The position numbers were made by a program, and so were the translations under genes. Below the pieces are notes generated by a model. The model searched no databases, was not told where the DNA came from, and saw only the letters and a list, made by a program, of their open reading frames with translations. This document shows, one piece after another, positions 1-13,597 of a DNA stretch of 64,000 nt. Position 1 is the stretch's first letter, and each line of letters opens with the position of its first letter. Source of the stretch: Cardinalis cardinalis (taxonomy: Eukaryota > Chordata > Aves > Passeriformes > Cardinalidae); the NCBI GenBank assembly GCA_014549065.1, contig JACDOX010000294.1, forward strand, positions 595,332 through 659,331, written 5' to 3'.

Positions 1-1718
1 GAGGAGGGCTACACGAGCTCAGGAAACAGAAAGCCACGGGGCACTCACAAATGCACAGAAAGCCAGTTTGGCTCAGGAGTTTCTGGAGGCATAGTGGCTG
101 GAGGCTGGGAGGGCAATTGTACACACTTGAGCTGTTGTTACAGTCTGCAGCAGGCATCTGCTCACAGCCCCTGCTGAGGACAGGCTGCAGAGCTGGACAG
201 ATGCTTATTTAAAGTTCAACCCCATTTCCTCCAGCAATATGATCCTTTAAACTGTGAGATAGGAATCTTCATCTGGAGACAGATGGTTGTTTCAGGGTAT
301 CTTAGCAGGATGCCACTAATGTGGTGAGGCAATGCAAGCAGAATCCCAAAAAGTGTCTGGCAAAAGACCTGCAGGTAAGGCAGAACCACTGCCTCAATGT
401 CCTGTACGGTTTCAACCACATTATTGTCATTTAAGGAACCTGGAGGTGCACAAGTCCACAGAACCTGGTGAGAGGCACCCATGGGTCCCAAGGGAGCTGG
501 TAGAGAAGTATCAAAGTCACTTTTGTATTTGAGAAGTTGTGGCAGTCTGGTGAACTTCTCATGGACTGGAAAATGGAAAACATAACCCCCATTTTTAAAC
601 AGGGACAAGAGAAAGAGCTGGGGCACTACAGGGCAATTGGCCTCTCCTCTGTGCACAGCAAGATCATGGAGCAGATCCTCCTGGAAACTATGTTAAGGTC
701 CATGGAAAAAAAGGAGGTGACAGCCAGCCTGGCTTCTCTGAGGGCAAGCTGTGCCTGACAGATTTGGTGGCCCAGGAACATTAACACAGGTGACAAAGCA
801 CCAAGGGACTGATTCTTTCCTAACTATACCTTAAAAAACAAAGTCACCACCATGTGTCAAAACATATCTGATAGAGGGACTGGGTTCAATCCAGCATGTA
901 AGCAACCCCCCCAAACCTGCAGGAATAAAATATTCCAGAGCAGAGTCTTTGGGGGTCTGTAGCCCAAACACACACTCCAAGGAGAGTAACTACAAAGCCA
1001 GATGAACCAGCTCAGACAAGAATGCAGCTGAACTTTGCCTATGTCCAAGGATAGAAGCTCCAGGAATTCCTTGGGTTCATTTTCCAACATTGTTGATGAA
1101 ATTCATAGACATGATTTAAACTTCTCAGACACACATGCAGACATTCAACCACTCCCAAATGAATTCCATGAGTATGAAGAAAACTTTAGCCTGATAAAGC
1201 ATTTCTTTATTTTAACATCCGTCCAAAACTATTCTTCAGCCAGGGATGTTTGTGCAGGGACAGCCTGGAGAGCAGCCCCTCAGCCAGGTACACCCGATGA
1301 GAAAGGGCATATGGCAGAAGAAATCTAGAGAAGGATCAGGATAAAGCATGTCACTCCAGGCCTGGAATATTCATTTCCTGGTCCCTGCCTCTGGCAGTCC
1401 CATAAATCACCTCGGTTTTATCAAGCCCTAGTGAAAAAAGACCTTTCATTGATATCAGAGGTCAAAATTAAATCTCACTTTAAAAGTAACTAGATCTGAT
1501 GAATCGGATTTCAGGACTGTGGTGCTTTGCAGAATCCCAAGGACAGAGACCACAAACCTCCTGCATCTGCTCCACTGTCCTGACAGCAAAGCAAAATTTG
1601 CCTGCTACTTCCTGGGCCAGATCTCAGATCTCTTCACCAACAGACAGCAAAGCAGCAGCATCCTCATACAGAAACTCTTAGGGGTCCCAGCTCCCACTCA
1701 TTCAAGCCCCTCCTTTAC
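1..1718 (-). other. PPP1R12B: PPP1R12B intron 3 (partial)
   Basis: This is noncoding and holds an old CR1 LINE piece at about 315-790. No other recognisable feature was found between 800 and 1718, and no further PPP1R12B exon could be read on the minus strand. Confidence 0.8.
315..790 (+). mobile_element. CR1 LINE fragment (reverse transcriptase region)
   Basis: The stretch from about 440 resembles the avian CR1 ORF2 text (a 'cacaagtcca...' block followed by 'gaggcaccca'). The open frame at 537-758 reads WQSGELLMDWKMENITPIFK and then a KIMEQILLE block, a typical CR1 reverse transcriptase segment. Stops and small indels interrupt it on both sides. It is a dead, 5'- and 3'-truncated copy, inserted antisense to PPP1R12B. 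Confidence 0.8.
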
Positions 1719-1837
1719 CTTGTTTCTTGACTTGCTCCAGAAGCAGGTCCTTCATGGCCGCCTCCTCCGCGATGTCGGACGGCACCTCCCCCTCGCTGTT
1801 CACAGCAGCCACGTTGGCCCCATGGCTGATCAGGTAC
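1719..1837 (-). CDS. PPP1R12B: PPP1R12B coding exon 3 (ankyrin region)
   Basis: The exon opens with the last base of codon 140 after a CTGCAG acceptor. It then encodes YLISHGANVAAVNSEGEVPS, followed by DIAEEAAMKDLLLEQVKKQ and one base of a Gly codon. This matches the third ankyrin repeat and the linker before the VDLEQ segment of mammalian PPP1R12B. The donor is CAAG|GTAAAG. The next exon, which should start with a segment like VDLEQSRKEEE, is not found between 1 and 1718, so intron 3 runs off the window. The three exons join without any frame break, so the gene looks intact here. Confidence 0.95.
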
Positions 1838-2199
1838 CTGCAGCAAGGACAGGCTGATTATCTTTTTTTTTTTAAGAAAAGGAAATTTTACTAATTTTTA
1901 AAAAAAGCCTCATGAAGTATCATCAATTTTTAAATGTTTCCTCTTATAACTTTACGAAAAGTTCATTGAAGAACAACAGACATCTTCTTTGGCTTGTACA
2001 TCTTTTAATCAGTAGAATTCTGAGAAGTAAAAGAAGTATCTGTTCAAGCACACAAATATAGGAGGGTGAGGTTGCCTGGTTTCATAATTTGTTTTCAATT
2101 CATTTAAGAAATAGTTATCTTAAGTCAAATTTTGGAAACTTTCTGGTAGCTGTGGTGGACTAAATATATAAGCATGGTATGAGTGGTAAAGAATAAAGG

Positions 2200-2535
2200 G
2201 TTGGTGTTCAGCCTGGAGAAAAGGAGGCTCAGGGGGGACCTTCTGGCTCTGCACAACTCCCTGACAGGAAGGTGCAGCCAGCTAGGGATTGGTCTCTGCT
2301 CCCAGGGAACAGGGACAGGACAAGAGGAAATGACCTCAAGCTGCACCAGGGGAGGTTCAGATTGGAGATTAGGGGAAATTTCTTTTCAGAAATAGTGGTA
2401 AGTCCCTGGCACAGCTGCCCAGTGCAGTCGTGGAATCACTATCCCTGGAAGTGTTCAAAAAAGGAGTGGATGTGGCACTCGANGTTTAGTGGTGAATGTA
2501 CTGGTGGTGCTGGATTGACAGCTGAACTTGAAAGT
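2200..2535 (+). mobile_element. CR1 LINE 3' fragment
   Basis: It reads in order through the usual CR1 3' landmarks: 'cagcctggagaaaaggagg', 'gggaacagggacaggacaag', 'caggggaggttcag', 'cctggaagtgttcaaaa' and 'gtggatgtggcactc'. It is antisense to the host gene. Confidence 0.85.
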
Positions 2536-2591
2536 CCCCACTTAACCAGAGCACTGCTCACACCAGTCTGTCTGTGGAAGGAAATGTACTC

Positions 2592-2800
2592 ACAGAATCC
2601 CAGCCTGAGTTGTGTCAGAAGGGACCTTAAAGCCCATCCAGTCCCACCCCTGCCATGGCAGAGACACCTTCACTGTCCCAGGTTGCTCCAAGCCCTGTCC
2701 AACCTGGCCTTGGACACTGCCAGGCATGGGGCAGCCACAGCTGCTCTGGGCAGGCTTATGCCAGGGCCTGCCCACCCTCACAGGGAGCAGCTCCTTCACT
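2592..2800 (-). mobile_element. CR1 LINE 3' fragment (reverse)
   Basis: It starts with 'acagaatcccagcc', the usual reversed CR1 end, followed by the 'gacaccttcact', 'ccaagccctgtccaacctgg' and 'cagccacagctgctctgggc' blocks. It is divergently placed to the CR1 copy ending at 2535. Confidence 0.85.
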
Positions 2801-3090
2801 ACACAGCACTGGAGCAGCTGTCTCATTTTCCTTTTTGCTTGGCACTTTAGCTAAAGTATTTAATGAATCATGAGACAGTCTAATGGCAACAGAAAAAGGC
2901 AACCAGTTGAACCTTAATTCTCAGAAGTTCAGAATTCAGAATTCAATACCAAGAGAAAAGCACTTACTTTTAGCATTGCTTTCCAAAGCATTGAACAAGG
3001 CTTAGAGTATTCATCACCTGTGTACCTGCTCTGAATAGAAAGGCACAGGGAAGTGTTATAAATACCCAGAACAGCCCCAGACTCACTCAC

Positions 3091-3221
3091 TCTGCTATGT
3101 TCAGGTAGCCACACGATGCCACTGCGTGAAGAGGGGTCCAGCCCTCGTTGTCTTGCTGGTTCACATTGGCTCCATTTTCCACCAGGAACTTCACCATGTC
3201 CAGGTTCTCATCAATACAGGC
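3091..3221 (-). CDS. PPP1R12B: PPP1R12B coding exon 2 (ankyrin repeats)
   Basis: This exon encodes residues 97-139 plus two bases of codon 140. It begins ACIDENLDMVKFLVENGANV, continues with NQQDNEGWTPLHAVASCGYL, and ends NIA(E). It is nearly identical to the second ankyrin repeat region of mammalian PPP1R12B. The acceptor is CCTCAG|GCC and joins in phase 0 to exon 1. The donor is GA|GTGAGT, leaving phase 2. The only clear departure from the mammalian protein in this stretch, apart from GAN for RAN, is Val in HAVASC, where mammals have Ala. About 34 kb separates it from exon 1. Confidence 0.96.
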
Positions 3222-6200
3222 CTGAGGGAGGATGGGAGGGGATGTCCAGGGGGCAGAAGGATTGAAGGGAAAAGGAAGAGAAAAAAAAAATCGTGTTGGT
3301 GTTAAATCAAACATACAACCCTTGTTGGCAGCTTACTGGCAGCAGGCAATATCTGGGTTGAACTTCCCATGCTGTGAGCAATCACACCTTAAAGCTCAGG
3401 GTAACTTCAATCTGTCAATGAAAACAAATTAATTCCAGAACTTTCAAGAATTAACTGTAGTCCAGAGTTCCCAGATGGACAGCCTCTGAATTTGCTCCAA
3501 CTTCACTTTTCACCAGGGATCTCCTTCCACTCTCCCACACAGTTCCCTCCCCACAATGGGGACACTGACATGATGGTTCTCTGGTAGTTTTACAGCACCA
3601 AATCCCTCTAAGCAAGGCAAGCTGTGCATTTACTTAGATTACACTGGTCCTCAAAATACCAGTGAATAAAGGTTGTAACAGTGAACACAATGAGGCCTCA
3701 CCAGGGGCAGGGATGAGAAGGGAAAGCAGCAGCTCCAGGAGCCAGACTAAAGCAGCTCAGTTACAGAGGTAATCATTGCAAAAGCAGAGTTCTAGAGAAC
3801 TTAATAACTTCTTTATTCAGCAGTACCTCTTTGTTTTCCTGAGTCTAACACAGGAAACTTTCCCTGCTTGTTCTACAGCCCCATGAGCTGCTGAAGAGAA
3901 TGACAGCCCTTGATTAGCTGCTGTAGTCACTCTTGAGCCTGCATTTACAGAGAGCTCCCTGCTTTGAAGTTGCCAGAAAGAAAACCTAGCTTGATTTTCA
4001 AGTCTCAGCAGTTCTGTTGGGTGGAATTCCTCCTTCCTCAAATTCCTGTCTCCAGCACATTCTGTGTTACATTTACAGTTCACTAGAAGCTGCTATTCAA
4101 GGATGAGCTAGCAACTTAATACACACATCCCAATGTGAGTGCCTCTGCTGGGGAGCACAGGGCACGACCAGGAGGTGCAAGGACTGCTTTTTACTACATG
4201 TCCATCCCCAGGCAGAAACACAGCTCCTCATCACTAGAGAGGGAAACAGTTTGTCCAGGATTCCTCCAAAATCCCAACATTGAATCCTTTAGTACAGTTT
4301 GATGCGGACACACCTATTGTTTATAGCAGTCAGGTGACTCCCAGATGATCCATCTCAAATGAGCAGCACTGACTATCCATCCATTCTTGTCCCAGCAAGG
4401 AAAAAAAATGAGGAAATCCTCTTGAACCAATATCCACACACCCCCAAAATAAACAATCCTGGTTTACCCACACGTTCTTCTGTGCTGCATTGCTCTAGTC
4501 AAAGGAGAGGCATGTCCTGGACCAGGACAGCCAGCTCTTGTTATTTCTACTGCAAAGAGAGTTGGGCTGGATGATCCTCTTGTGGAGCTTTTCCGACTCA
4601 GGACACTCTAGGATTCTCAGTGCAAATCCCAAACTGCCCACTTGGGACACAATCACTCCTCCATTTGCTTGGCTCACAAGCAACCATGCACAAGCCCAGC
4701 TCTGAAACCTCCAAGGAAGCACATTCCAGATAACTAACTCATAGTGCAGGTACTTGGCCAACATGGGACAACACAGGGAACATCCACAGCACTGGGAAAG
4801 GATGCCCCAGGAGCAGGCTCAAGTNCCAGCAGAGCCTGTGCTGAAGCATCAGTGTGTTTCCTGGCCCTGCTTTAGACTGGTTTGCCTGAACCTTGGCCAG
4901 AAAAGCACAAGCAGAAATCTAGAAGTCATTTACTTCAGGGGCTGCTCCAAACCCAGAACGGCTGAGCCCAGTCTGGACTGGCTCCACCCCCCCTGCTCAG
5001 TCCATCTACAACCTCCCACCCTCAGGCCCAAAACAGTTTTGTCCTGTAAACCCAGCTCTGAGAGGCTTCTCTTAGATTATTTCAAGAAGTAAAACTGGGA
5101 AGAAAACCAAACCAACCCAACACAAACAAAAAATCCTGGCGACTGAAGAGCATCACCGTAAGGCTGGAGNAGCCTCAGGTCCAAGCATGATGGGGCAGGA
5201 CATGGTTACACCTCAGCAATGTGGGTACAAACCAGGTTCTACCACCAGCATCAGAAGCAAGGGTTTGGTCTTCTTTTTTATCTGGTCCAACTCCCTGCTC
5301 AAAGCACAGCTAAATCTTGTCAGACTACACAACTCAGGCCTGCTTCAGTTCAGTCTGCTGGGATGGACACTCCCTATCCCTGTGCTTCACCATCCTCTCT
5401 GTGGGTAATTCTTCTCACAATCTGATCAGGATTTTCCTTGCAACTTGTTCCTCTTGCTTCAGCAACACAGATGCAGCCTCCAAGTCTCAGCAGGTGATGA
5501 GGGCAGGAAACACAAGTCAAATATTCTACTGTCCAGGAGAACTCAGCGTGCCCAATGTGCACCTGATTAATTTTAAGACACACTATAGAAAGGATAAGTG
5601 CCTGATTTCCATAATCTCACAAACGACACAAACAAATCTATGAATTCTTCTGTCTGTACCAACACACTGAAATGCAGCAGGAGGCAAAGGACGTGATACA
5701 TAGAGAGGTGCATGGAAACACATGGATCCATAATAATCCTTCTTCAGCTCACAGAAAAATTCTTTGAGAATTCAAGTCTGATCCTGCAAAACTCAGATCC
5801 AATCTGTGTTTTGCTGCCACCACTATTTATTGTGATTTACTTCAAGCTTTGCCCCAACACACTTAAAATAAACTGCACTTAACATCTTCCTGATGAGTTA
5901 CTTACATTTTGACCTGGAACACCACCAGTGTTGACTTCATCTAAAAGCATATTGCTCTGGAAATAGCCAGGAAAGGCTCACCCACGCAGTGCTTTTCTTT
6001 TGGGCACAATCCCTTCTGGCTGCCCACAGCACTGGAGCCTCACAGAGGAATTTTATCAGCCAAGGCAGCAAGGTGGATGGATGGTTCCTGCCTACGCTCA
6101 CTACTCTGCTGGGTTTGTTCAAGTGTTACCTGTAGCTCGAGTGTGACTTTAAATTTAGACTGAAGAATGTCTCTAGAGTGTGAGCTTTGTACATATTTGA

Positions 6201-6721
6201 TAGAGAATTTTATTTACATTGTTTACCAAACACACCCACTACATCTGCACAGCCTGGGAATCGGCCAAGGGAAAAGCACAGTTCTTGCCCAAGCCACTGG
6301 ATAAACTGAACTCTGAAGTTAAATGCCTGTTTAAATGCATAAAAGAGCTCTGTCACTCTTTTAAATTTCTCCCTGTTACTGGCCTTGCTGTTGTGCTGTG
6401 CCCACCCTGCCTGGCTCTGATGGAATGCATGCTAGAACCAGCAGGATGATGGGACCAATCCCCACCTGCTCCTACACAGAAATCTGCAGTGATTTGCCTC
6501 TCCAGGCTCCTGCAGAGAGCAATGATGAGGAGTCAGGGCTCTGCGGGTGCTGACAGCACCAGGGACTCCCAAGGGAGACAGGACCATTTAACAGTTGCTG
6601 TCTGCACTTACCACCAAGAGAAAGCCAAGTGCAAAGGTCTCCACCTTTACCCTTAATGGAGCAGGAGAATATTCTTTAATTTGTAAGAGAAATAACCCTC
6701 CTCCACTCTTCTGTAGTTCAT

Positions 6722-6783
6722 GAAAAGCTGCTGTTCAATGTAGGNGATCAAGGAAAAGCTGCTGTTCCATGTATGTGATCCAG
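6722..6783. repeat. 31-bp direct tandem duplication
   Basis: Two adjacent copies start with 'gaaaagctgctgtt' at 6722 and 6753, with a few mismatches and one n. It is a local duplication in intron 1, with no function suggested. Confidence 0.85.
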
Positions 6784-9700
6784 GCATGGAACACTGCCTG
6801 GCAAATATTGATTTTAGTACAAGCTGATGACACACAGGAATGGAACTGAGACAGAGCAGAGTAACATGAACTGTTTTTTAAGTGACAGGTATGACCATGC
6901 CTACCTCAAATACCAAAATACAAGATTTTTTTTGCATTGTTGTATCATTACATGCAACTAATTATATTGGCTGAGATTTGAAAAAGAGAGGTGGAAAAGG
7001 AGTTTCCAAAACCAGGATGAGACAAGAAAGTACTGAGTAACTCCTGCTCAGCTCTGAAAATCTCATCATGGTGTCATGAAAGACACTATCAGGCAAGGGA
7101 TTACTTACCTAATTTTTTAGTCAAACACCCTAAAAGAACACACTTCTCAGATCTTAATATGATAATGACATGTTTAACACAACTCAGAGCAAGAATTATG
7201 AGGTCAACAACTTGGATAATGAGTAAAATTGGTAACTTCTAAAGATCTTCTGAACTTCAAGAACTTTACAAGCCTTTAAAAATGTTACAACAGATTAAAT
7301 GGCAACTTTTAGGGGTTGCAATGTATTTCTGTGAGTACTTTTAAGGTATCAACTGATTAACACTGATGTTATCAGGGAATTCATACTTGCACATACATTA
7401 GTGGTATTTATAGTTTCATACATGTCACCATTTAACCAAGATACACAGTAAAGAACAAAATTCTCACTGTTTAGAAGAACTTCAGGCACACATTTGTCCA
7501 CCTAAAATTTTTGAGAGGTCTGACTGCTGATACCCCTCCAGCACATCTCTGTTGTGTTTTCTTGTGCAAATCTACTGAAAACAAGCACTGTGAGCCAANC
7601 TGCAGGAAAAATGGCCTTCCTGGGGTTCAGGGGTACAGCTCACCTTCAGGCTGAGCAAATGGGTTACCTGAGGTTACTGGAGGAAGGAGAAGAGGACAAA
7701 GAGGAAGTAAAGGGGTAGATATGTCCTCCTTTAAGTACTACTAATCCTGCAACAGATTTAGGAGAGTGGATAAGTTTAGTAACCCGAGAGGATCTATTGC
7801 TATGCAGAGTTCTCCTCTCTTATTTGATCCCTCATTCCTCAGGAACATGGTAAGGACCACGACCTCAGGGAGCAGAGTCACAAAGCAGACACCTGCCCTC
7901 AGCCCCCAAAGGGAGGGGAGACAGTCAAAAAGAGTTGGTTGAGAAGTAATGTTGCCTTTCTGGTGGGTAGTTTCTTCATGTGAGGAAACACTCCCTGTCT
8001 TAAACTGCCCTTGGAATCAGGCAAGAAGAAAAATAGAGGGATAGGCTTAATTCTTTCCATTCAGGCCTTGCTAACCCTCAGCTGCTTGGTTCACACGTAG
8101 GAGAGGCTAAAAGCAAGGTTAGCTACAAAGCATAGCAATTTTGTCTTTAAATTTTTAATTCCTTCTTTATCCTCTGCCTCTGTACAAGCTCTAACACAAC
8201 CTTCAAGGTGATGTGACAGGGTGGGAGTACAGGGTGAGTATCTCTCCCTCTCATCATGGATCTTCAGCAGGCTAATCTCTTGCCACCCCTGTATTTTTCT
8301 TGGCAGTTGATAAGCTTCAAGGGCTTCTGGAATGGTACTAATGTATTAGTTTTAGCAGTCCTTGATGCAAACCACATCCAGTGCCCAGAATTACCCACTC
8401 AACATGCAAAGAAAGTTGGCTCATAGGATTTAAATCCCAGGCATCGCTGGGCAAGTCTCCATCCCCAGCTCATGGTGTTCCTCCAGCTCCTGGCAGGAGA
8501 CCAGCATTTAGCAGTTTTTCCATAGGGAGGAAGTGCTCAGTTTCTAAAATTTGCAGATACGGCATATTAGCTTACCCGCTCTGCAGTGAACAGGTGGAGC
8601 CCTTTCCAGCCAGGGACGCTCGCTGCAGATTGGAGTTTGCCAGGAGCTGCTGCCAAGGCATTCTTCTTCCCAGCATGAAGTTTACATTACAGTAAGGAAA
8701 CGGGGACACCAGGAAATGGGACAGAACAACTTGGCTTGTCTGGCAAGGCTTGTCCAGCAACCAGACAAAATCTGATCTTATCTTGAATGAAACCTCATTA
8801 TTACAATGGTGTTGTGTTTGCTCTTTCCTCTGAGCACCCAGAACGCACAAGCACCGCTGAGCCCTGATGAGTATCTGCTCCAGCTGCCTGCCAAGGGCTT
8901 GGTTTGCATATCTCCTGAGCATCCCCTGGTTCTGAGATTGGAGGATCAGTGAGGAAAAGGAGACAGGTGGGATGAGAGTGAGGGTTCAGAGGACTGGGAA
9001 TTGAGCTCCAAGAAGGTGTGAACAGTGTGACACTGCTCACTTTCTAGGGGTGCAACAGATTTAGCAAAGCCCCAGCCTAGGACTGGTGTTGCATTTCACT
9101 ACATATTAGATACATACAGGATAGCAGTGAGGAGAGCATCTAAACCACCTCACAAATTCCTAAGAAATTGCTTAGGATCAGCTGAGAGGGGAAAAAACCC
9201 CCACCCTTTTCACCTCCACAAGAAGAAAAGTGGTTACAAACCCAGGAGAACACAGACGCCAGGCAGTAACTGCACATCTGCCGTGCTGCGACAGGCACCC
9301 ACGTGGAGGTGGTTGTTTTCTCCACAACTTGCCCAATTGTTGGTGATTTAACATAAATACAGGAATAACATTCAGCACATCTGTTTGCAGGAAGAACAAT
9401 TCTGGCCAGGATGTCAGTGAGAGCCACTGAGCAGCAGAGCCACGTCCTGCCCTGCGCCTGCACAAGGTGCTGGCCCTGCCAACAGCAACACCTGTAACAA
9501 GGGGGAATCTGGCTGGGAACACACAGCTCTGCTCCCTGCAGCCCCTCTGAGCCAATAGTCAGTTTACAAATATGTCACATCTGCCAGTGTCATATGATCA
9601 TGGGATAAAGTAGCATGTAGACACCTGGCATCAGCCAGCCAGGAAACCTGTAATAACTGCTGTGGGCTAACTTTGGTTGAATTTAATTCCCTGGTGCTCC

Positions 9701-12700
9701 CGATGTGGTTGGTTGGGATTTGAGAGAGAGAAGCCATGCATCTGCTCCAGGCACAAGGAAAATGCAAGAAGGAGAAAGCAGAAAGGGCTGCATGCTTGGC
9801 TGCTGTGTTATGTGTTTCTACTATGAATACCCAGTCTTGTGACAGAACCCAATCTCGGTGACTTCTCTGTGCACAGTGAAAATCTTGTAATCCTACCGTG
9901 TCAGATCCTGGGGTAGCAATCCCCATGGTTCCCACATGGAAATCACACTTGGCAGTTCCCCTTGTCACACATAAATGTGATACGTAAACTGCCTGCTCAG
10001 GCACATGCTGGCTTTTGAAATGGAGTATGAGCTGCCAGGCTAGGAGAGGCCATGCTTCAGCTCTTCTTGATTACTCCAGGAAATATCAATCTCCAGAGCC
10101 TCCCAGCACTATGGTACCTCTTGCCCTATGCAAAATGCTGCTGCTGCTACATCAGATTGCTCATGAAACCCCCATTATTAATTCTTCTACCAGACTCTCC
10201 TCCAATCTAGAAATCAAGTGTTGGACCATGTTTATACACCTAGTCCTTCCCTGACATGGTTTGCTTCCCTCTGTTCCACCACCAATCCAAATTTCTGTAC
10301 ATCTTGAGTCCGCTGAGATTCTTCCACACAACCACACATCCATCATTCTTGCACTGATCTTCAGGACCTTTCTCCACACATCTGTGTGCCCAGAAGGGCA
10401 CTCCATCCTTCCATCTGGTGAAAGCACTTAAATTCAGATGGAGAGACCCTCAGAGCAGGGATCAGCTGCTACTGCTTGAAGAGCACCCAGCTCTCAACAC
10501 ACCCCAGTGCCAGTCAGGTACAGAGCAGCCACAGACACACCAGGGAATCCGTGCAGCTGGGAAGTACCTCTGGAGACTCCTAATCGAGTAACTCCAGTGT
10601 CAGCAGGGAATTCTCCTCNCCTTTCTGGGCTGTGGATTTCTGTGTGGATTATCATAAGCACGTGCATATATGTTCACATAGACATACAGCCACATTTAAT
10701 CCTTGAAAATTCTGGGAATTTTATAATTGTGGGGAAGGACTAGAAGACATAGATTTGTGCAGCCATTCTGACCCAGACCTGACTTAACTCCACAGCTTTG
10801 ATGCCTTATGTGCCCAAGCCTCTGGCTTTTGCCTCCTAAATGATGGCCTTATGTTGAAAACCTGATGTAGACTCGTTTGAGTGACAGAGGCTGCACCACC
10901 CAGAAGCTACAAAAAGCTCTGCATCAGATATGGGTGAAAAAAGTCAGTTTTGTTTAAACAAACCTGGGGGAGATAGCACACTCAAATTATTAAAAGGTTT
11001 GCTCTGTGCTAAGTGAAGTGTGAGACTGAATAAAGGCCATCAAAACCAGTAGTCTACAAGCAGAATGGTTTCTGAGTTCATGTAAATGCAATCTGAATTC
11101 AGCCTAAGATCACCATAAGAGCCCCAGCAGGTTTAAGCCCAGCTTGCCAGGGTTCCTCCTTCCCAGCCATGCGTTCCCACACCTTGCCTTGCACAGGATC
11201 AGTTTCATCCACATTTTCAAAATGGGGATTTGCCTGCCCAAGCTGGGTGGGATGTGCCTGTCCTTTCCCAGTGCCTGCAGAGCAGCACAAACCCAGTGAC
11301 ACCAGGTGAGCTGAGCCCCACACTCCAGGACTGACCAGCAGCCACAGGCCACCCTCCTCGAGCCAAGATCTACCAGGTCACTCCTTAACCTGAGCTTTGA
11401 GAGGGTTTCCTTTAAAACAACATTTTCTACAGGACTGGTGTAACGAGACCACTTTGAAGTTCTGGAAATGGTTAAAGGGTTCCTGCAAACCAGAGGCCAA
11501 CGCTGACACCAGCAGCACCATGAACCGTCACACATTGGGCTGGAAGCACTGGCAGGGCAGTTCAGTCATGCTGTCACAGCACAGCCAAAGGGATTAAATG
11601 ACAAGACCCACTTCTCAACTGTTCTCCTGTCATAAGTCTGAAATACATGGAACAAGGTTAGCCAGGAGATAGGGGAGTCCATCTTCCAGCAAATGCAAGG
11701 CTAGAGTAAATATGTGATGTCAACACACACCTCAAAACCACAAACAAAGGCAGGGCTGATGACAGCTGAACAGCATCAGGGTTAAATCTGGGAGCACAGA
11801 GAGAGGAGTTCACAGAAAACAAAGGGAAAAGCGCTCCCAAAATAGCCTGGCAACTGTCAGCACTCGGCCTGTCAGCACTGGAAGCTATGACCTTGCCATG
11901 GTGTCCCATGATCACAGCTCTGCTCTAAAGGGGCTTCTGTCAGAACCAGCACTGCCCAAAAATTCCACCTCCAAGTGATCCCCTATCTCTGGCAGCACAG
12001 ATTACACTCACCAGTGATCTGGGGAACAACAAACAGCTCCCACTGCTGCTCCTGCAAAACCACAGAGCTTTTGCACCTTCTCTCTGCTCAGCCTTGGCTT
12101 CTGCATGTGCTCATNCCTTAACACCCTGCACAGGCACTTCTGTGCCACCAACCCACCTTTAAAATCTTTATGCTCTAAAATTCTTGGCAAATCTAATTCT
12201 GAAACAACCACATTAGAACCAGGAGAAAGAGGTAAATTCTACTTTAAAAAGAACAGAGGAAATGGAGCAAAATGAGATAAAAAGATTAATTTTCTAGTCT
12301 GATTAATTAGCTATGGAGGTTCATTTCTTTAACAGCAGTTGAGTCATACTTCTCATGTAAGCAGGAAGACAAATACATGGATTATGTCAGATTTTTCCAC
12401 TGGAAAAAGCTCCACACACAACGAGAAGTACTCAGCACTATCCATGTCAGTCATCAAAAGAAATCAACAACAAATCTCTTACAATGATTAGCACAACAAA
12501 AAACCCAGCAGAGCACATGGGAAGAGAGGAATACGTGCAAAGGCATAATTATGCCATGAACATAGCATTTCCAAGATGAAAAAGCAGCATAAAATGTCAG
12601 GTGGAGAAGTACTTTGAATAGAAGCCACATTTTGAAACTATTTTGAAACTCCCCACATCTTCATATATGTACTGGGCCCATCAATTTATTTACAGGGAAT

Positions 12701-13139
12701 TAGATGTAAATACCTGCCGCACTAAAGCAGAGACAGCTTGGCTAAATGTCTGTGGAATTCTTTNCAACTGCCAGGACTCCTGCATGCGCTGCAGAGATGG
12801 TGCTGCCAGTGAGTGCTGAAGCACCACACTCTGCTTGTCCCTGCCTGGGCAGGACCTGCCCTCACCCTGGGAATGCCAAAGCTTCCAGCTCAGCTTCTGT
12901 GAAGAAACGGGAGCCCCTGGGGAAGGAGAGAGAAGGTCAGCTGGACACTCACACTCTGTGCTACTGAAAGGGGAAGGAAATGGCAAGAAAGTGAAATTGC
13001 TTTGCTTTTACTCTTGTAGGATGACAGGCATGCAGGACTGCCAGCTCTTTGCCTCTCCTTGAACATTTCTAATTAAAGAGCGCTTTGGCAAACCTAGGAA
13101 GATCAGTATGGACCACAGACATGGATTCACTATACAAAG

Positions 13140-13340
13140 GGCCCCAGGGACCAGGGAATGGTCACAGCCCCAGGGCTGCCAGAGCTCAAGGAGGGTTTGG
13201 ACAATGTTCTCAGACAGAGTTAGATTGCCGGGGTATCTGCGCAGGGCCAGGAGTTAGATCTCCATGGATCCATAGATCTCCAGGAGTTAGATTCCATGAT
13301 CTCCTCCAACCAAGGACATTTTATGGTCCTATGAACCCCT
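13140..13340 (+). mobile_element. CR1 LINE 3' fragment
   Basis: It carries the block 'ggtcacagccccagggctgc', then 'cagagctcaaggagg' and a degraded tail near 'agattccatgatctcc'. The tail contains a small internal duplication of 'ccaggagttagat' (about 13249 and 13281). Confidence 0.75.
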
Positions 13341-13574
13341 CCAGTCTCACAGTATTTGTACTCCCATGTGTCCAGTAACTTGCACTGAATTCACTTCTCA
13401 TCCAAACAGGGCCCAAGACATTGATTTTCCACTTCCACAGTGCTTCTCCTCTGCAGCCAACTGACTGGTTTGCATTTGTGTTTACAGCCCACAACACAGC
13501 TCTAAACCAGCACCAGGCCATGTGGCACTGACTTCAAAATTCACTCTAGATCATCATTTTACTCCCTTCCTTTT

Positions 13575-13597
13575 CATCATCATCATCATCATCATCC
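13575..13597. repeat. (TCA)n microsatellite
   Basis: A short perfect run of about seven 'tca' units in intron 1 of PPP1R12B. Confidence 0.9.

Larger units (their letters stand above)
1838..3090 (-). other. PPP1R12B: PPP1R12B intron 2
   Basis: An intron of about 1.25 kb bounded by canonical splice sites. About half of it consists of two CR1 3' fragments in opposite orientation (2200-2535 and 2592-2800). The rest is AT-rich with no recognisable feature. Confidence 0.9.

Noticed and set aside
537..758. Possible small host gene (73 codons)
   Set aside because: It reads as a CR1 reverse transcriptase fragment.
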